From assembly GCA_964515555.1 (NCBI GenBank), contig CAZEVY010000015.1, positions 17,821 through 81,820 on the forward strand: DNA of 64,000 bases, written 5' to 3'. Position numbers and translations under genes: made by a program. Positions 51,879 to 60,622 of the stretch are shown piece by piece. This stretch comes from CAZEVY01 sp964515555 (GTDB lineage: Bacteria > Acidobacteriota > Terriglobia > Bryobacterales > Bryobacteraceae). Position 1 is the stretch's first letter; each line of letters begins with the position of its first letter. The notes beneath the pieces are model-generated. The model was not told the DNA's origin. It did no database searches and saw nothing but the letters and a program-made list of their open reading frames with translations.

Positions 51879-52475
51879 TCAGGGACGCCGCGCACTTTGG
51901 GGGCGCTGCGCCTCCCGCAGGATGCGCTCGACGGCCGGGCACCGGCCTTTGAAGCGGATGAGGCGGCCAACGAGGGTTTCGGCCGTGGTGACATCGGGCG
52001 CGCGGCGGACCAGGGCTTTCACCGTGTCCGGCTGGCAGGCGCCGAAGGTGAACTCGTCGATATCGATGGCGCCCGTAATGGCGCGCTCGAGCGCCGTCTC
52101 GCGGTTCGCACCGCGAAGGCGCGGGTCGGCGCCGCGGGCAAGCAGATCCTCGACGATGGGGGTATGCCCGTAGCCGGCCGCCATGATCAACGGCGTGGTG
52201 CGGCCGCGGCCGGTTCCGTTGGGATTGGCGCCCGAGTCGAGCAGCGCGGCGACCGACGCCCGCTGATTCTTGTGAATGGCGTGCATCAGCGGCGTCCAGC
52301 CGTTGCCGCCGGCGGGCCGCTCGGGATTCGCGCCCCCGCGCACCAGCCTCCGGATCTCCTCGACGCGCCCTTCGCGCGCGGCGATGGTCAGCGGATCGAT
52401 TCGGTCTTCGCCACCGCCGCATCCGAGTCCCACGATCGCCGCCAGGGCCGGCAGTATGCCTTTGCGCGAACCCAT
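51879..52475 (-). CDS. Ankyrin-repeat protein, probable lipoprotein
   Basis: A 198-residue protein from ATG 52475 (MGSRKGILPALAAIVGLGCG). The N-terminus looks like a lipoprotein signal with Cys near residue 19, though the lipobox is imperfect. About four ankyrin repeats follow: DPLTIAAREGRVEEIRRLVR, GGNGWTPLMHAIHKNQRASV with AALLDSGANPN, RTTPLIMAAGYGHTPIVEDL with LARGADPRLRG, and ETALERAI. A short C-terminal region has two Cys. Ankyrin repeats bind protein partners; the partner is unknown. The open frame upstream into selB is a shadow. Confidence 0.82.
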   Translation of the reverse strand: MGSRKGILPALAAIVGLGCGGGEDRIDPLTIAAREGRVEEIRRLVRGGANPERPAGGNGWTPLMHAIHKNQRASVAALLDSGANPNGTGRGRTTPLIMAAGYGHTPIVEDLLARGADPRLRGANRETALERAITGAIDIDEFTFGACQPDTVKALVRRAPDVTTAETLVGRLIRFKGRCPAVERILREAQRPQSARRP

Positions 52476-52505
52476 CGCCACCTCTGCGGATAGAGTATCA
52501 CACTC

Positions 52506-52524
52506 TACTTTGCATTGTAAAGTA
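52506..52524. promoter_or_regulatory. Dyad TACTTT-N7-AAAGTA upstream of the ankyrin gene
   Basis: Perfect 6-bp arms (52506-52511, 52519-52524) in an AT-rich island between selB and the ankyrin gene; a further partial copy (AGTACATTGTGA) overlaps it. It lies about 30-50 bp before the ankyrin ATG, a likely promoter-operator position. Confidence 0.4.
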
Positions 52525-52536
52525 CATTGTGATGGA

Positions 52537-54411
52537 TCAGAGCACGATTCGCGAGTCCCCGTCGCGGCGCGTGACGCGCTCGCGGTCCAGGAACTCCAGC
52601 AGCGGGATGGCGTACTTGCGGCTGACGCCGGTCCATTCCTTGAACTGCGGCACGGCGAAGCGCTGCCCTTTGCGGGCGGCGAGCAGGTCGCGCAGCGCCG
52701 CGATGGCCGAGGCGTGAAACGCCAGGTCGTCGCCCACGCGCACGAGGCGACGGTCGCGTAACAGGACCTGCAAGAGCGCACGGGCTCGCGCCGGATCGAC
52801 GCCGCAGCGGGCTAGCACCTCGCCGAGCGAAGGCACGGCCAGACCGGCGTCGCGGAAGGCGCCTTCGATCTTCGCCAGCGCGGTTTCCTCGTCCTCGCGG
52901 TACTGCGCGCGATGCGACGCCAGGCGCACGATCTCGCCTTCCACGGCCAGCCTCGGGTCGCCGCGCAGGACGACATCCGTCAGAAACGGGGGGGCGCCGG
53001 GCCACTCCCGCGCCGCCAGGTCGCTCTTGGCGATGCCGGGCTGGAGCGGCTGGGCACGATGAAACTCGCCGGCTGCGGCCGCCGCACGATCGCGGGCAGC
53101 CGCGAGCCAGTCGCGATCGAGGAGCCAGGTCTGCGGCTCGCGCAACACGATCAGGCCGGGCGCGCGCGACGCTTCGGCCTCGACGGTCCCGGCGCGCTCT
53201 CCCAGGCGCGCGACCAGTTCGGCGACGCCCAAGCCGTAGCGCGACTCGCGAACCAGCGTCGCGATGCGATCGGCGAGAGGGGCCTGGGCCAGGATCGCGA
53301 GGCGCTGGAGCGCAGCGGCGCGGCGGAGGCGCCTCGGAGAAGCGAGATCCACCACCACACCGCCGCCGATGGTGATCACGGGCGAAAAGCGGCGCGCGAT
53401 GAAGCGGTCGCCCGGCAGCACGAGGGCCGGCTCGCGCAGCAGAAAGCGTACGAAGGCTTCTTCGCCGGAAGCCAGCGGCGCGGTTGACTCGAGCAGCCGC
53501 GCCTCGGCCTCAATCTCCGACGTCCAGACGTGGAAATGTACCGGCGCGCGATGCTTCATCGGGCGCGCGCTTTCGAGCAGGCGGAAGCGGCAGTCGAGGG
53601 TCGTGGAGGGCTGGAACAGCCCGGGAGGGGCGAGCATCGCGCCGCGCGCGAGGTCGCCCGCGCCGGCGCCTGTGACATTGAGCGCAGTGCGCTGTCCGGC
53701 GAAGGCGCGATCCACCGGCGCGCCGTGCACGTGAATGCCACGCACGCGCAGACAGCGGCCGCCGGGGTGGGCCTCGACTTCGTCGTCCACCGCGACCGAC
53801 CCGGCGATCAACGTGCCGGTCACCACCGTACCGAAGCCGCGCATCGAGAATGAGCGGTCGACGGGCAGGCGGAAGTGGCGGTTGGAATCCTTGGCGGCCA
53901 CGCGCGCGGCGGCCTCCGAGAGGCGCTTCTTCAAATCGTCGATGCCGGCGCCGGTGGTGGAGCTGACGGCGACGACGGGCGCGCCGCCGAGAAACGACCC
54001 GGCGGTGAACTCTTCGACCTCCAGACGCACCAGGTCGAGCATGTCGGCATCGACGAGATCGGCCTTGGTCAGCGCGACCACGCCGCCGCCGACGCCGAGC
54101 AGGCGGCAGATGTCGAAGTGCTCGCGAGTCTGCGGCATGATGGACTCGTCGGCGGCGACCACCAGCAGTACCAGGTCGACGCCGGCGGCCCCGGCCAGCA
54201 TGTTACGCACGAAACGCTCGTGACCAGGCACGTCGACGAAGCCCAGGCGGCCGGCGCCGTTGAGGTCGAGATGCGCGAAGCCGAGCTCGATCGAAATGCC
54301 GCGGCGCTTCTCCTCCTCGAGGCGATCGGTCTCAATGCCCGTGAGCGCGCGCACCAGCGCGGTCTTGCCGTGATCGATGTGACCGGCCGTGCCGACGATA
54401 ATGTGTCTCAT
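52537..54411 (-). CDS. selB: Selenocysteine-specific elongation factor SelB
   Basis: A 624-residue translational GTPase from ATG 54411 (MRHIIVGTAGHIDHGKTALV). G motifs: GHIDHGKT, DVPGHERF, TKADLVDA and an SSTTGAG block. EF-Tu-like domains II and III follow (about 175-340; PVDRSFSMRGFGTVVTGTLI). The C-terminal winged helices (about 420-624) bind the SECIS RNA hairpin, ending with the typical FKEWTGVSRKYAIPLLEFLD and RERVTRRDGDSRIVL. It delivers Sec-tRNA to UGA codons. Neither selA, selC nor a selenoprotein gene was recognised here. The start codon overlaps that of the divergent VWFA gene. Confidence 0.96.
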   Translation of the reverse strand: MRHIIVGTAGHIDHGKTALVRALTGIETDRLEEEKRRGISIELGFAHLDLNGAGRLGFVDVPGHERFVRNMLAGAAGVDLVLLVVAADESIMPQTREHFDICRLLGVGGGVVALTKADLVDADMLDLVRLEVEEFTAGSFLGGAPVVAVSSTTGAGIDDLKKRLSEAAARVAAKDSNRHFRLPVDRSFSMRGFGTVVTGTLIAGSVAVDDEVEAHPGGRCLRVRGIHVHGAPVDRAFAGQRTALNVTGAGAGDLARGAMLAPPGLFQPSTTLDCRFRLLESARPMKHRAPVHFHVWTSEIEAEARLLESTAPLASGEEAFVRFLLREPALVLPGDRFIARRFSPVITIGGGVVVDLASPRRLRRAAALQRLAILAQAPLADRIATLVRESRYGLGVAELVARLGERAGTVEAEASRAPGLIVLREPQTWLLDRDWLAAARDRAAAAAGEFHRAQPLQPGIAKSDLAAREWPGAPPFLTDVVLRGDPRLAVEGEIVRLASHRAQYREDEETALAKIEGAFRDAGLAVPSLGEVLARCGVDPARARALLQVLLRDRRLVRVGDDLAFHASAIAALRDLLAARKGQRFAVPQFKEWTGVSRKYAIPLLEFLDRERVTRRDGDSRIVL

Positions 54412-55405
54412 GGGCCCGACTCTCATCATAGTCGCGTGTGCGCTAACGATCGCGGCTCAGCCGGTGGTGCTCGCGGAACCGCTCCCCCTGGCCCCGGCTC
54501 GGCCGGGAGCGGTCGCCCGGCTCGCCGCGCAGGACGACGTTCCGGTGTTCCGCACCGGCGTCGCGTACGTGCGCGTCGACGTGCAGGTGGTGGAGGGACG
54601 GCGCGCCGTGAGCGACCTGGCGAAGTCCGACTTCCGCGTCTTCGACGAAGACCGCCCGCAGGAGCTGGCGTACTTCGGGCGCGAATCCGACCCACTGTGG
54701 GTGGCGCTGCTGCTCGACATCAGCGGCAGCATGCGGCGCAAGCTGGGCGAGATGGCGGCGGCCTCGCGGCAGGCGCTGGCGGTGCTGCGGCCGGGCGACC
54801 AGGTCGCGATCCTGCTGTTCGCGCGCACCATGGGAGTGCACTTGGCCTTCACCGATAACGTCTCGCACGGTGCGGCGGCGCTCTCGAGCGCGTTGCGCGT
54901 CGACGACCTGGGCAGTTCCACTGCCATCAATTCGGCGATCGTGGAGGCAGCCGCGTGGATGCGCCAGGAGCTGGAGGGGAAGCCGGGACGGCGGGCGATC
55001 GTCGTGCTGACCGACAACGAAAGCCTGAACTATCGCGTTCCCGACACTACGGTGATCGAAGCCCTGTACTCGGCCGACGCGGTGTTGAACGCGATCGTAC
55101 CGGAGAGCGCGCGCCCGCCGCGCTCGGCGCCTCGCGGGGTCGAGCTGAATCCGGATTTCACGCCGCCGGACGTGTTCAAGCTGGCGGCGGAAACCGGCGG
55201 CGAGGTGCTGCGGTCAGACAAAGCCGGCGAGGCGTTTCGCGAGATGATGGAGCGCGTGCGGACGCGCTACAGCCTGCATTACCGCGCGCCCGAAGGGACG
55301 CCGGGGTTCTTTCGCCGCGTGAAAGTGGAGCTGAGCGAGGAGGCGCGGAAGACGCATCGCCGCGCCGAGGTGCGGGCGCGCAGCGGGTATTACGTACCGA
55401 GGTAG
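54410..55405 (+). CDS. Secreted VWFA-domain protein of the acidobacterial type
   Basis: A 331-residue exported protein; ATG at 54410 gives a signal peptide (MGPTLIIVACALTIAAQPVV). The region VPVFRTGVAYVRVDVQVVEG with LAKSDFRVFDEDRPQELAYF is the N-terminal beta module of the TIGR03436 VWFA family. The von Willebrand A domain then has the MIDAS DISGSM (DxSxS), RPGDQVAILLFARTM and GRRAIVVLTDNES. It ends with the family pattern RTRYSLHYRAPEGTPGFFRR and VKVELSEEARK. These proteins are abundant in Solibacter and are probably surface binding proteins. The gene ends 16 bp inside the opposing bshA-like gene. Confidence 0.88.
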   Translation: MGPTLIIVACALTIAAQPVVLAEPLPLAPARPGAVARLAAQDDVPVFRTGVAYVRVDVQVVEGRRAVSDLAKSDFRVFDEDRPQELAYFGRESDPLWVALLLDISGSMRRKLGEMAAASRQALAVLRPGDQVAILLFARTMGVHLAFTDNVSHGAAALSSALRVDDLGSSTAINSAIVEAAAWMRQELEGKPGRRAIVVLTDNESLNYRVPDTTVIEALYSADAVLNAIVPESARPPRSAPRGVELNPDFTPPDVFKLAAETGGEVLRSDKAGEAFREMMERVRTRYSLHYRAPEGTPGFFRRVKVELSEEARKTHRRAEVRARSGYYVPR

Positions 55406-56544
55406 GAGGCGGTGCCTGGAGTTCCCGCGCCGCCCTGGAGGGCGGCCCCACAAACCCGGCGATAGTGCTCCTCGTAGCGCGGAATGATGCGCGTGGTGTC
55501 GAAGCGCTCGACTGCCGTGCGTCGCGCCGCCGCGGCGACGCTCGCGTGGAGCGTGGCATCGTTCAGCAGCGCAACGACGCGTCGCGCCTGCGCCTCCACG
55601 TCGCCAACCCCTTCGAGATAGCCGTCGACGCCGTCGTCGATGACCTCGCCGGTGCCGCCGACGCGCGTCGCCACGGGCGGCACGCCGCAGGCCATGCCTT
55701 CGAGCGCGGCCAGGCCGAAGGCCTCGTACTCGCTCGGCAGCAGCAGCACACGCGCCTTCGGAATCAACCGCTCGACGTGGTTCTGCTTGCCGAGGAACTC
55801 GACGTGCTCCGCGACGCCGAGCTCGCGCGCCAGTTGCTCGGCGGGTCCGCGATCCGGCCCGTCGCCCGCCATGACGAGCCGCGCCGGAGCGTCGCGGCGC
55901 ACCAGCGCAAGCATGCGGACGCAGTCGAGCACGCGCTTCACCGGACGGAAGTTCGAGATGTGCATCAGCACCGGCTCGCCCGCCGGGGGCTCGGCCGCGG
56001 GCCGGTAGACCTCGCAGTTTACGAAATTGTGGATCACCTCGATCTGATTGGCGACTCCGAAGAATTCCGCCGTGCGGCGGCGCAGGTAGTCGCTGACGGT
56101 GGTGATGCCATTGGAGCTCTCAATGGAGAACTTCGTGATCGGGAAGTACGACCGGTCCGTGCCGACCAGCGTGATATCGGTGCCGTGCAGCGTCGTCACG
56201 AAGGGCAGCCGGCGGCGCGGCGCGAGCATCTGCTGCGCCAGCAGCGCGGCGATCGAATGCGGAATCGCGTAGTGGACGTGCAGCAGGTCGAGCGCGTACC
56301 GCTCGGCCACCTCGGCCATGCGCGAGGCCAGCGCCAGGCAGTAGGGAGGGTAGGCGAACAACGGGTAGTTGCTCACTTCGACCTCGTGGTAGTGGATGCG
56401 CTCCAGCCCCGGGTCGAGCCGTATGGGATGCGCATAGGAGATGAAGTGCACCTCGTGGCCGCGGGCGGCGAGCTCCATCCCCAGCTCAGTGGCGACGATA
56501 CCGCTGCCGCCGTAGGTCGGATAGCAGGTGATGCCGATTCTCAT
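55390..56544 (-). CDS. bshA: BshA-like GT4 glycosyltransferase (GlcNAc-malate synthase type)
   Basis: A 384-residue GT-B enzyme. The start MRIGITCYPTYGGSGIVATE is the BshA signature; HEVHFISYAHPIRLD, DLLHVHYAIPHSIAALLAQQ, TTLHGTDITLVGTDRSYFPI, ESSNGITTVSDYLR, LMHISNFRPVKRV and LLLPSEYEAFGLAALEGMAC follow, all matching N-acetyl-glucosaminyl malate synthase, first enzyme of bacillithiol synthesis. The 3' end reads through repeat copy 3 and gives an atypical tail (LQGGAGTPGTASYLGT). The start overlaps the upstream lipoprotein stop (ATGA). bshB and bshC are not in the window. Confidence 0.9.
   Translation of the reverse strand: MRIGITCYPTYGGSGIVATELGMELAARGHEVHFISYAHPIRLDPGLERIHYHEVEVSNYPLFAYPPYCLALASRMAEVAERYALDLLHVHYAIPHSIAALLAQQMLAPRRRLPFVTTLHGTDITLVGTDRSYFPITKFSIESSNGITTVSDYLRRRTAEFFGVANQIEVIHNFVNCEVYRPAAEPPAGEPVLMHISNFRPVKRVLDCVRMLALVRRDAPARLVMAGDGPDRGPAEQLARELGVAEHVEFLGKQNHVERLIPKARVLLLPSEYEAFGLAALEGMACGVPPVATRVGGTGEVIDDGVDGYLEGVGDVEAQARRVVALLNDATLHASVAAAARRTAVERFDTTRIIPRYEEHYRRVCGAALQGGAGTPGTASYLGT
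55411..55451. repeat. Palindromic element, copy 3 (inside the 3' end of bshA)
   Basis: About 41 bp aligning with 8880-8921: GCCTGGAG, then CCCGCGC, then CCCTGGAGGGCGGCCCCAC, with a few substitutions. It lies at the junction of two convergent genes and is translated as part of the bshA C-terminus. Confidence 0.5.
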
Positions 56545-57545
56545 GGCCACAGCTTCATGTGAAGTTCGGCCAAGCCGATCTGCCCGTTGATTCGCTCGAC
56601 CGGGTGCGCCACGTCGCCGCCGCCGAACCATACGCGAATATCCGAAGGGCCCCGCACCTCGACCTCGGGGTCGCACATGACCTTCGATAGCCAAGCCTCG
56701 CCGCTGCCGAGCCACCCAACCGCCTCCTTCACCCGCTCCCATCTGACGCCGTCGGCCGAGCGCGCGAGTCCCAGGCGCCGGTGCTCGCGGCGGTCGCGGC
56801 CAGTGTAAAGCATCCAGTATGACCCGTGCGAAACCCACACCGCCGGCTCGCCGAGTCCCATCTCGTCGAACGAATCGGCCGGCCCCAGCTCCAGCACGGG
56901 GTTCGCGCGCAGCTTCTCCCAAGCGAGGCCGTCGCGCGAGCGCGCGACGCCCAGGCGCTGCCGCCGGGCTCGATCTTCGCCGAGATAGTACATGTAGAAA
57001 TGATCGCCCGCGCGGATGACGTACGGGTCGGCGGCGGCGCGCTCGTCCCAGCTTCCGCGCGGTCCCAGGCCGACGACGGGACCGGGATGGCGTATCCACG
57101 CCCGGCCGTCGCGGGATCGCGCGAAAGCGATGCGCGCGGGTTGCGCGGCTTGATACCAGTAGAAGAACTCGCCATCCACTACGAGGACTGAGCCGTTTGT
57201 CGCCCAGTAGCCGCCTTCCCAGCCTTCGGGCGAGAGCACCGGGCCATGTTTCGTCCAGCGCTCGCCGTCGGGCGAGGTGGCGAGTCCGGTGCGCCAGGTC
57301 TTGCCGTCGAAGCCCGAATAGAAGTTGTAGTAGACGCCGCCGCGCCTGGCGATGGCCGGGTTGAGGGCGTCGGAGGAGTCCCATTCGCCGGCGCCCCCGC
57401 GAGTAATTACGGGCAGGGGACGCACCCCCCAGAGGAAGGTTGAGATGCCCCCAGCCGGACCCGGTTCGGGGGCGGGGAGCTCGAAGTCGGCGTAACGCCC
57501 GCAGCCGGCCAGCACCGCCAGCGCAATGAGCCCGAGCGCTCTCAT
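56541..57545 (-). CDS. Lipoprotein with GH43/GH130-like five-bladed propeller
   Basis: A 334-residue lipoprotein (MRALGLIALAVLAGCGRYAD, lipobox LAGC). Repeated blades carry GGVYYNFYSGFDGKTWRTGL, GEFFYWYQAAQPARIAFARS, DHFYMYYLGEDRARRQRLGV, YWMLYTGRDRREHRRLGLAR and WLSKVMCDPEVEV, each with an RSxDGxxW loop. This is the pattern of GH43/32/130-like five-bladed beta-propellers that bind or cleave sugars. Whether catalytic acids are complete cannot be judged by eye. It overlaps the histidine kinase stop (start 57545) and the bshA start, so the three genes form one translationally coupled operon. Confidence 0.82.
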   Translation of the reverse strand: MRALGLIALAVLAGCGRYADFELPAPEPGPAGGISTFLWGVRPLPVITRGGAGEWDSSDALNPAIARRGGVYYNFYSGFDGKTWRTGLATSPDGERWTKHGPVLSPEGWEGGYWATNGSVLVVDGEFFYWYQAAQPARIAFARSRDGRAWIRHPGPVVGLGPRGSWDERAAADPYVIRAGDHFYMYYLGEDRARRQRLGVARSRDGLAWEKLRANPVLELGPADSFDEMGLGEPAVWVSHGSYWMLYTGRDRREHRRLGLARSADGVRWERVKEAVGWLGSGEAWLSKVMCDPEVEVRGPSDIRVWFGGGDVAHPVERINGQIGLAELHMKLWP

Positions 57546-58711
57546 GCGGGAATGACGATTCTCAATTGCGCGCCGTAGCCGGGACGGCTCTCGATGGTGA
57601 GTCCGCCGTTGAGCGCCTGCACGCGGCGACGGATGCTGAGCGGCCCGAGGCGCAGAAGCTCCAGCTCGGCGAGCGTGTAAGTTCCCGCGAACGGGAATCC
57701 GCGGCCGTTGTCGCCGACGCCGATGACGATCTTCTCGGCGCTCTTCTCCAAAGTCACCGACGCCCTCGTGGCGCCGGAGTGCTTGCGCACGTTGTGGAGG
57801 GCCTCCTGGATGATCTGGAAGACTTCGACGGCCACCTCGGGGTCCTTTCCCTCGAAAGCGCCGCCAGTGGCGAAGGTCACCTCGACGCCGGTGTCCTTCT
57901 CGAAAGTTCCCAGGAAGCGGCTGACCGAGGCCGTCAGCGGCGCCGCACCGCTGTCGGGGGCGCGCATCGCCCGCAGGAACGCGCGTACTTCGGCGATCTG
58001 CCCCTTGAGCACCTCCTGGAGATCCTCGACCTCGCGGCGCGCGGTAGCGGGATCGCGGTCGAGCATCCTGCGCACCACTTCGACGCGCATTTGCAGCCCC
58101 ATGAAGCTTTGCAGCGGGCCGTCGTGGAAGTCCGAGGCGATGCGCTCGCGCTCGTCGGCGCGGGCCGAATCGGCCTCGGCGGTCGCCTTCATGGCCTGGG
58201 CGGAGGCGCCGTACAGTCCGCGCTCGATGTTGTCCTTGATGACGGCGGCCACCAGAGCCAGCGCGCCCAGCGTGACCAGCAGCGGCAGCAGGCGGTCCCA
58301 GTTCAGCGGATGAATCACGACGAAATAGCTGGCCGCGACGCCGGCGATCACCGCGGTCTGCCGCCACTGGTGGAAGGCCACGGCGGTCACCATCAGGTGC
58401 AGATGGAATGCGGCCAGCAGCCAAAAGCCCGGATAGCCGACAACCGCGGCCGCGAACACAAAACTGAACGTGTCGACGACCAGCAGCAGGAGGGCATGCG
58501 CCGGACGGCGCGCGGCCGGGAGGATCATGGCGGCCGCGGCGTAGACGGCGAAGACGGCGGCCGGCGTCCAAGAGATGGTGAGGAGCGGAGGGTCGACAAA
58601 GTGGACGGCGAGCCATCCGATCGCCAGGGCGAGCCGGCAGCCGGCGTGCAGGCGCCGCGTGCGAGGCGAGATGAGGACGTACTGTTCGTTCACCCGGAAG
58701 CCGGCTTCCAT
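57542..58711 (-). CDS. Membrane sensor histidine kinase, NarX/DegS type
   Basis: A 389-residue kinase; ATG at 58711 (MEAGFRVNEQYVLI) is preferred over a GTG five codons upstream. Six or so transmembrane helices span about 20-165 without a large extracytoplasmic domain. A coiled linker (AMKATAEADSARADERERIA) precedes the HisKA_3 H-box ASDFHDGPLQSFMGLQMRVE. The HATPase part has FQIIQEALHNVRKHSGATRA (N box) and IGVGDNGRGFPF (G1 box). Such kinases pair with NarL-type response regulators; none is adjacent. Its stop overlaps the next start by 4 bp. Confidence 0.92.
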   Translation of the reverse strand: MEAGFRVNEQYVLISPRTRRLHAGCRLALAIGWLAVHFVDPPLLTISWTPAAVFAVYAAAAMILPAARRPAHALLLLVVDTFSFVFAAAVVGYPGFWLLAAFHLHLMVTAVAFHQWRQTAVIAGVAASYFVVIHPLNWDRLLPLLVTLGALALVAAVIKDNIERGLYGASAQAMKATAEADSARADERERIASDFHDGPLQSFMGLQMRVEVVRRMLDRDPATARREVEDLQEVLKGQIAEVRAFLRAMRAPDSGAAPLTASVSRFLGTFEKDTGVEVTFATGGAFEGKDPEVAVEVFQIIQEALHNVRKHSGATRASVTLEKSAEKIVIGVGDNGRGFPFAGTYTLAELELLRLGPLSIRRRVQALNGGLTIESRPGYGAQLRIVIPA

Positions 58712-58852
58712 CTTAAACACGGACAAGGGAACGCGGGCGTCAACCGCTCCCAGTGGTCGCGGCTCGGTCTTGGAGGCCGCGGGACCGCTCTCTTTGGACG
58801 CGGCTCGGTTACGGACGCGGCACGGGTTACGGACGCCGCGCGGATGCCGGTC

Positions 58853-59419
58853 CTATCGGCGATAGAGATAGAGCGTGTGGCTGCGGCCTTCGCCGTCATC
58901 CTCCACCTGCTCGACCTTTTCGGCAGTCCAGCCCGAGAATTCGAAGTCGTGCGCGACCACGCGCGTGCCCTTGCGGAGCTGTTTCTCCAGCATGGGGCGA
59001 ATCTTGTCGTTGGAACTCGGCAGCAGGTACACGGTCAGCAGGTTGGCGGAGCTGAAATCCTGCGCCTGGATGTCGCCCTTGATGATGCGGGCTTTCTTCT
59101 CCAGGCCGAGCTGCTTGATCTTCTCCGAGCTCTGCTTCCAGAGGTCCTGGTCGATCTCGATACCCGTGGCGTCGGCGCCGAACTTCTGCGCGGCCATGAT
59201 GACGACGCGCCCGTCGCCCGAGCCCAGATCGAACATCCTGTCGCCGGCCTTGAGCCCGCCTAGCTGGAGCATCTTCTCTACAATCGACTCCGGAGTCGGG
59301 TAGTAGGGGGCGAGCTTTTCCGGGTCCTTCTGCTGCGCCGGGGCGCAGACCGCCAGCGCGGCGATGACGAGGCATCGGCGCGTCATGCCGTTGTTGAGCC
59401 ATTTGCTAGTCGTGTACAT
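58853..59419 (-). CDS. Exported SAM-dependent methyltransferase-like protein
   Basis: A 188-residue protein. ATG at 59419 has an AAGGGA site; ATG at 59386 (MTRRCLVIAALAVCAPAQQ) is a good alternative giving a cleaner signal peptide. The class-I methyltransferase core has PTPESIVEKMLQLGGLKAGD, the SAM-binding MFDLGSGDGRVVIMAAQKFG, ATGIEIDQDLW, ARIIKGDIQAQDFSSANLLT and VYLLPSSNDKIRPMLEKQL. This resembles DOT1-like or protein-lysine-type small methyltransferases. Export is puzzling, since SAM is cytoplasmic, but such signal-bearing versions are seen in related genomes. Confidence 0.82.
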   Translation of the reverse strand: MYTTSKWLNNGMTRRCLVIAALAVCAPAQQKDPEKLAPYYPTPESIVEKMLQLGGLKAGDRMFDLGSGDGRVVIMAAQKFGADATGIEIDQDLWKQSSEKIKQLGLEKKARIIKGDIQAQDFSSANLLTVYLLPSSNDKIRPMLEKQLRKGTRVVAHDFEFSGWTAEKVEQVEDDGEGRSHTLYLYRR

Positions 59420-59524
59420 GGGGGTTCCCTTCTGTGTATATCACCCGGCGTCCGTCCACGGCAACGCGGCGCCGCCCGGCGATCCAGCGGGGCGATCGAA
59501 CTGACATACTGGCAGTGGACGGCC

Positions 59525-60622
59525 ATGCCTCTCGTCCCTCCCTACATCGAATCGCTGAGGCCCTACCAGCCGGGCCGCCGAATCGAGGAGGTCCGCGCAG
59601 AATACGGCCTCGAGCGCGTCGTGAAGCTGGCCTCGAACGAGAATCCCCTGGGCCCCTCGCCGCGCGCGGTGGAAGCCATGCGGCGATGCCTCGGAGAGAC
59701 GCACATCTACCCCGACGGCGGTCTGCGGCTGCGCGAGCGCCTGGCGGCGAAGTTCGAGACCGAGGTCGCCAACGTCATCGCCGGGAGCGGATCGGAAGGC
59801 ATCATGTCGAACATCATCCGCGCCTTCCTGTGCGACGACGACGAGGTGCTCACCACCGAGGCCGCTTTCATCGGCTTCCAGGTGCTGGCCCGCTCGCGCG
59901 GCGTCCGCTACCGCACGGTCCCCTACCGCGCCTGGCGTTACGATCTGGAGGCGCTCGCCGAGGCCGTCAACGAGCGCACCAAAATCGTCTACCTCGCCAA
60001 TCCCAACAATCCCACAGGCACCATGTTCACGCGCCAGGAATTCGACGCCTTTTACCGCCACGTTCCCGAGCGCGTTCTCATTATTCTCGACGAAGCCTAC
60101 TTCGAATACGCCCGCGACCATCCCAGTTATCCCGATTCCATGCATTACCGGCACGACAACGTGATCACGCTGCGGACGTTCTCGAAGATCCACGGCCTGG
60201 CCGGCGTGCGCATCGGCTACGGCTTCGCGCACGCACGGCTGATCGCCAACCTGCTCAAGGTGAAACTGCCCTTCGAGCCGTCGACCGTGGCGCAGGCGGC
60301 CGCCATCGGCGCGCTGGAGGACAACGAATTCCTGCACCGCTCCCTCGCCACCAACGCGCGCGCCCTGCGGCGGCTCGGGGCCTCGCTCGAAGCCGTGGGT
60401 CTGGCGGCGGAGCCCTCCGCGGCGAACTTCGTCATGACGCCGCTGGCCGGCGCCTCGCAGGCCTCGTCGCTGGCCGGAGAGCTGTTGCGGCGCGGTGTGA
60501 TCGTGAGGCCGTTGGCGGCCTTCGGGCTGCCGCACTGCCTGCGCATCTCCACCGGATCGGACGAAGACATGGAGTTTTTCGACGGCGCGCTGCGCGAAGC
60601 GTCGGCGGGGGTGGAGGCGTGA
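59525..60622 (+). CDS. hisC: Histidinol-phosphate/aromatic aminotransferase
   Basis: A 365-residue class I/II PLP aminotransferase: PGRRIEEVRAEYGLERVVKL, ASNENPLGPSP, NVIAGSGSEGIMSNIIRAFL, VYLANPNNPTGTMFTRQEFD, ILDEAYFEYARDHPSYPDSM and the PLP lysine in TLRTFSKIHGLAGVRIGYG. The sequence is HisC-type. Its stop overlaps the start of the 4-hydroxyphenylpyruvate dioxygenase gene (GTGA). Because HisC paralogues can transaminate aromatic amino acids, this one probably converts tyrosine to 4-hydroxyphenylpyruvate for its neighbour rather than serving histidine synthesis; no other his gene is nearby. Confidence 0.9.
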   Translation: MPLVPPYIESLRPYQPGRRIEEVRAEYGLERVVKLASNENPLGPSPRAVEAMRRCLGETHIYPDGGLRLRERLAAKFETEVANVIAGSGSEGIMSNIIRAFLCDDDEVLTTEAAFIGFQVLARSRGVRYRTVPYRAWRYDLEALAEAVNERTKIVYLANPNNPTGTMFTRQEFDAFYRHVPERVLIILDEAYFEYARDHPSYPDSMHYRHDNVITLRTFSKIHGLAGVRIGYGFAHARLIANLLKVKLPFEPSTVAQAAAIGALEDNEFLHRSLATNARALRRLGASLEAVGLAAEPSAANFVMTPLAGASQASSLAGELLRRGVIVRPLAAFGLPHCLRISTGSDEDMEFFDGALREASAGVEA

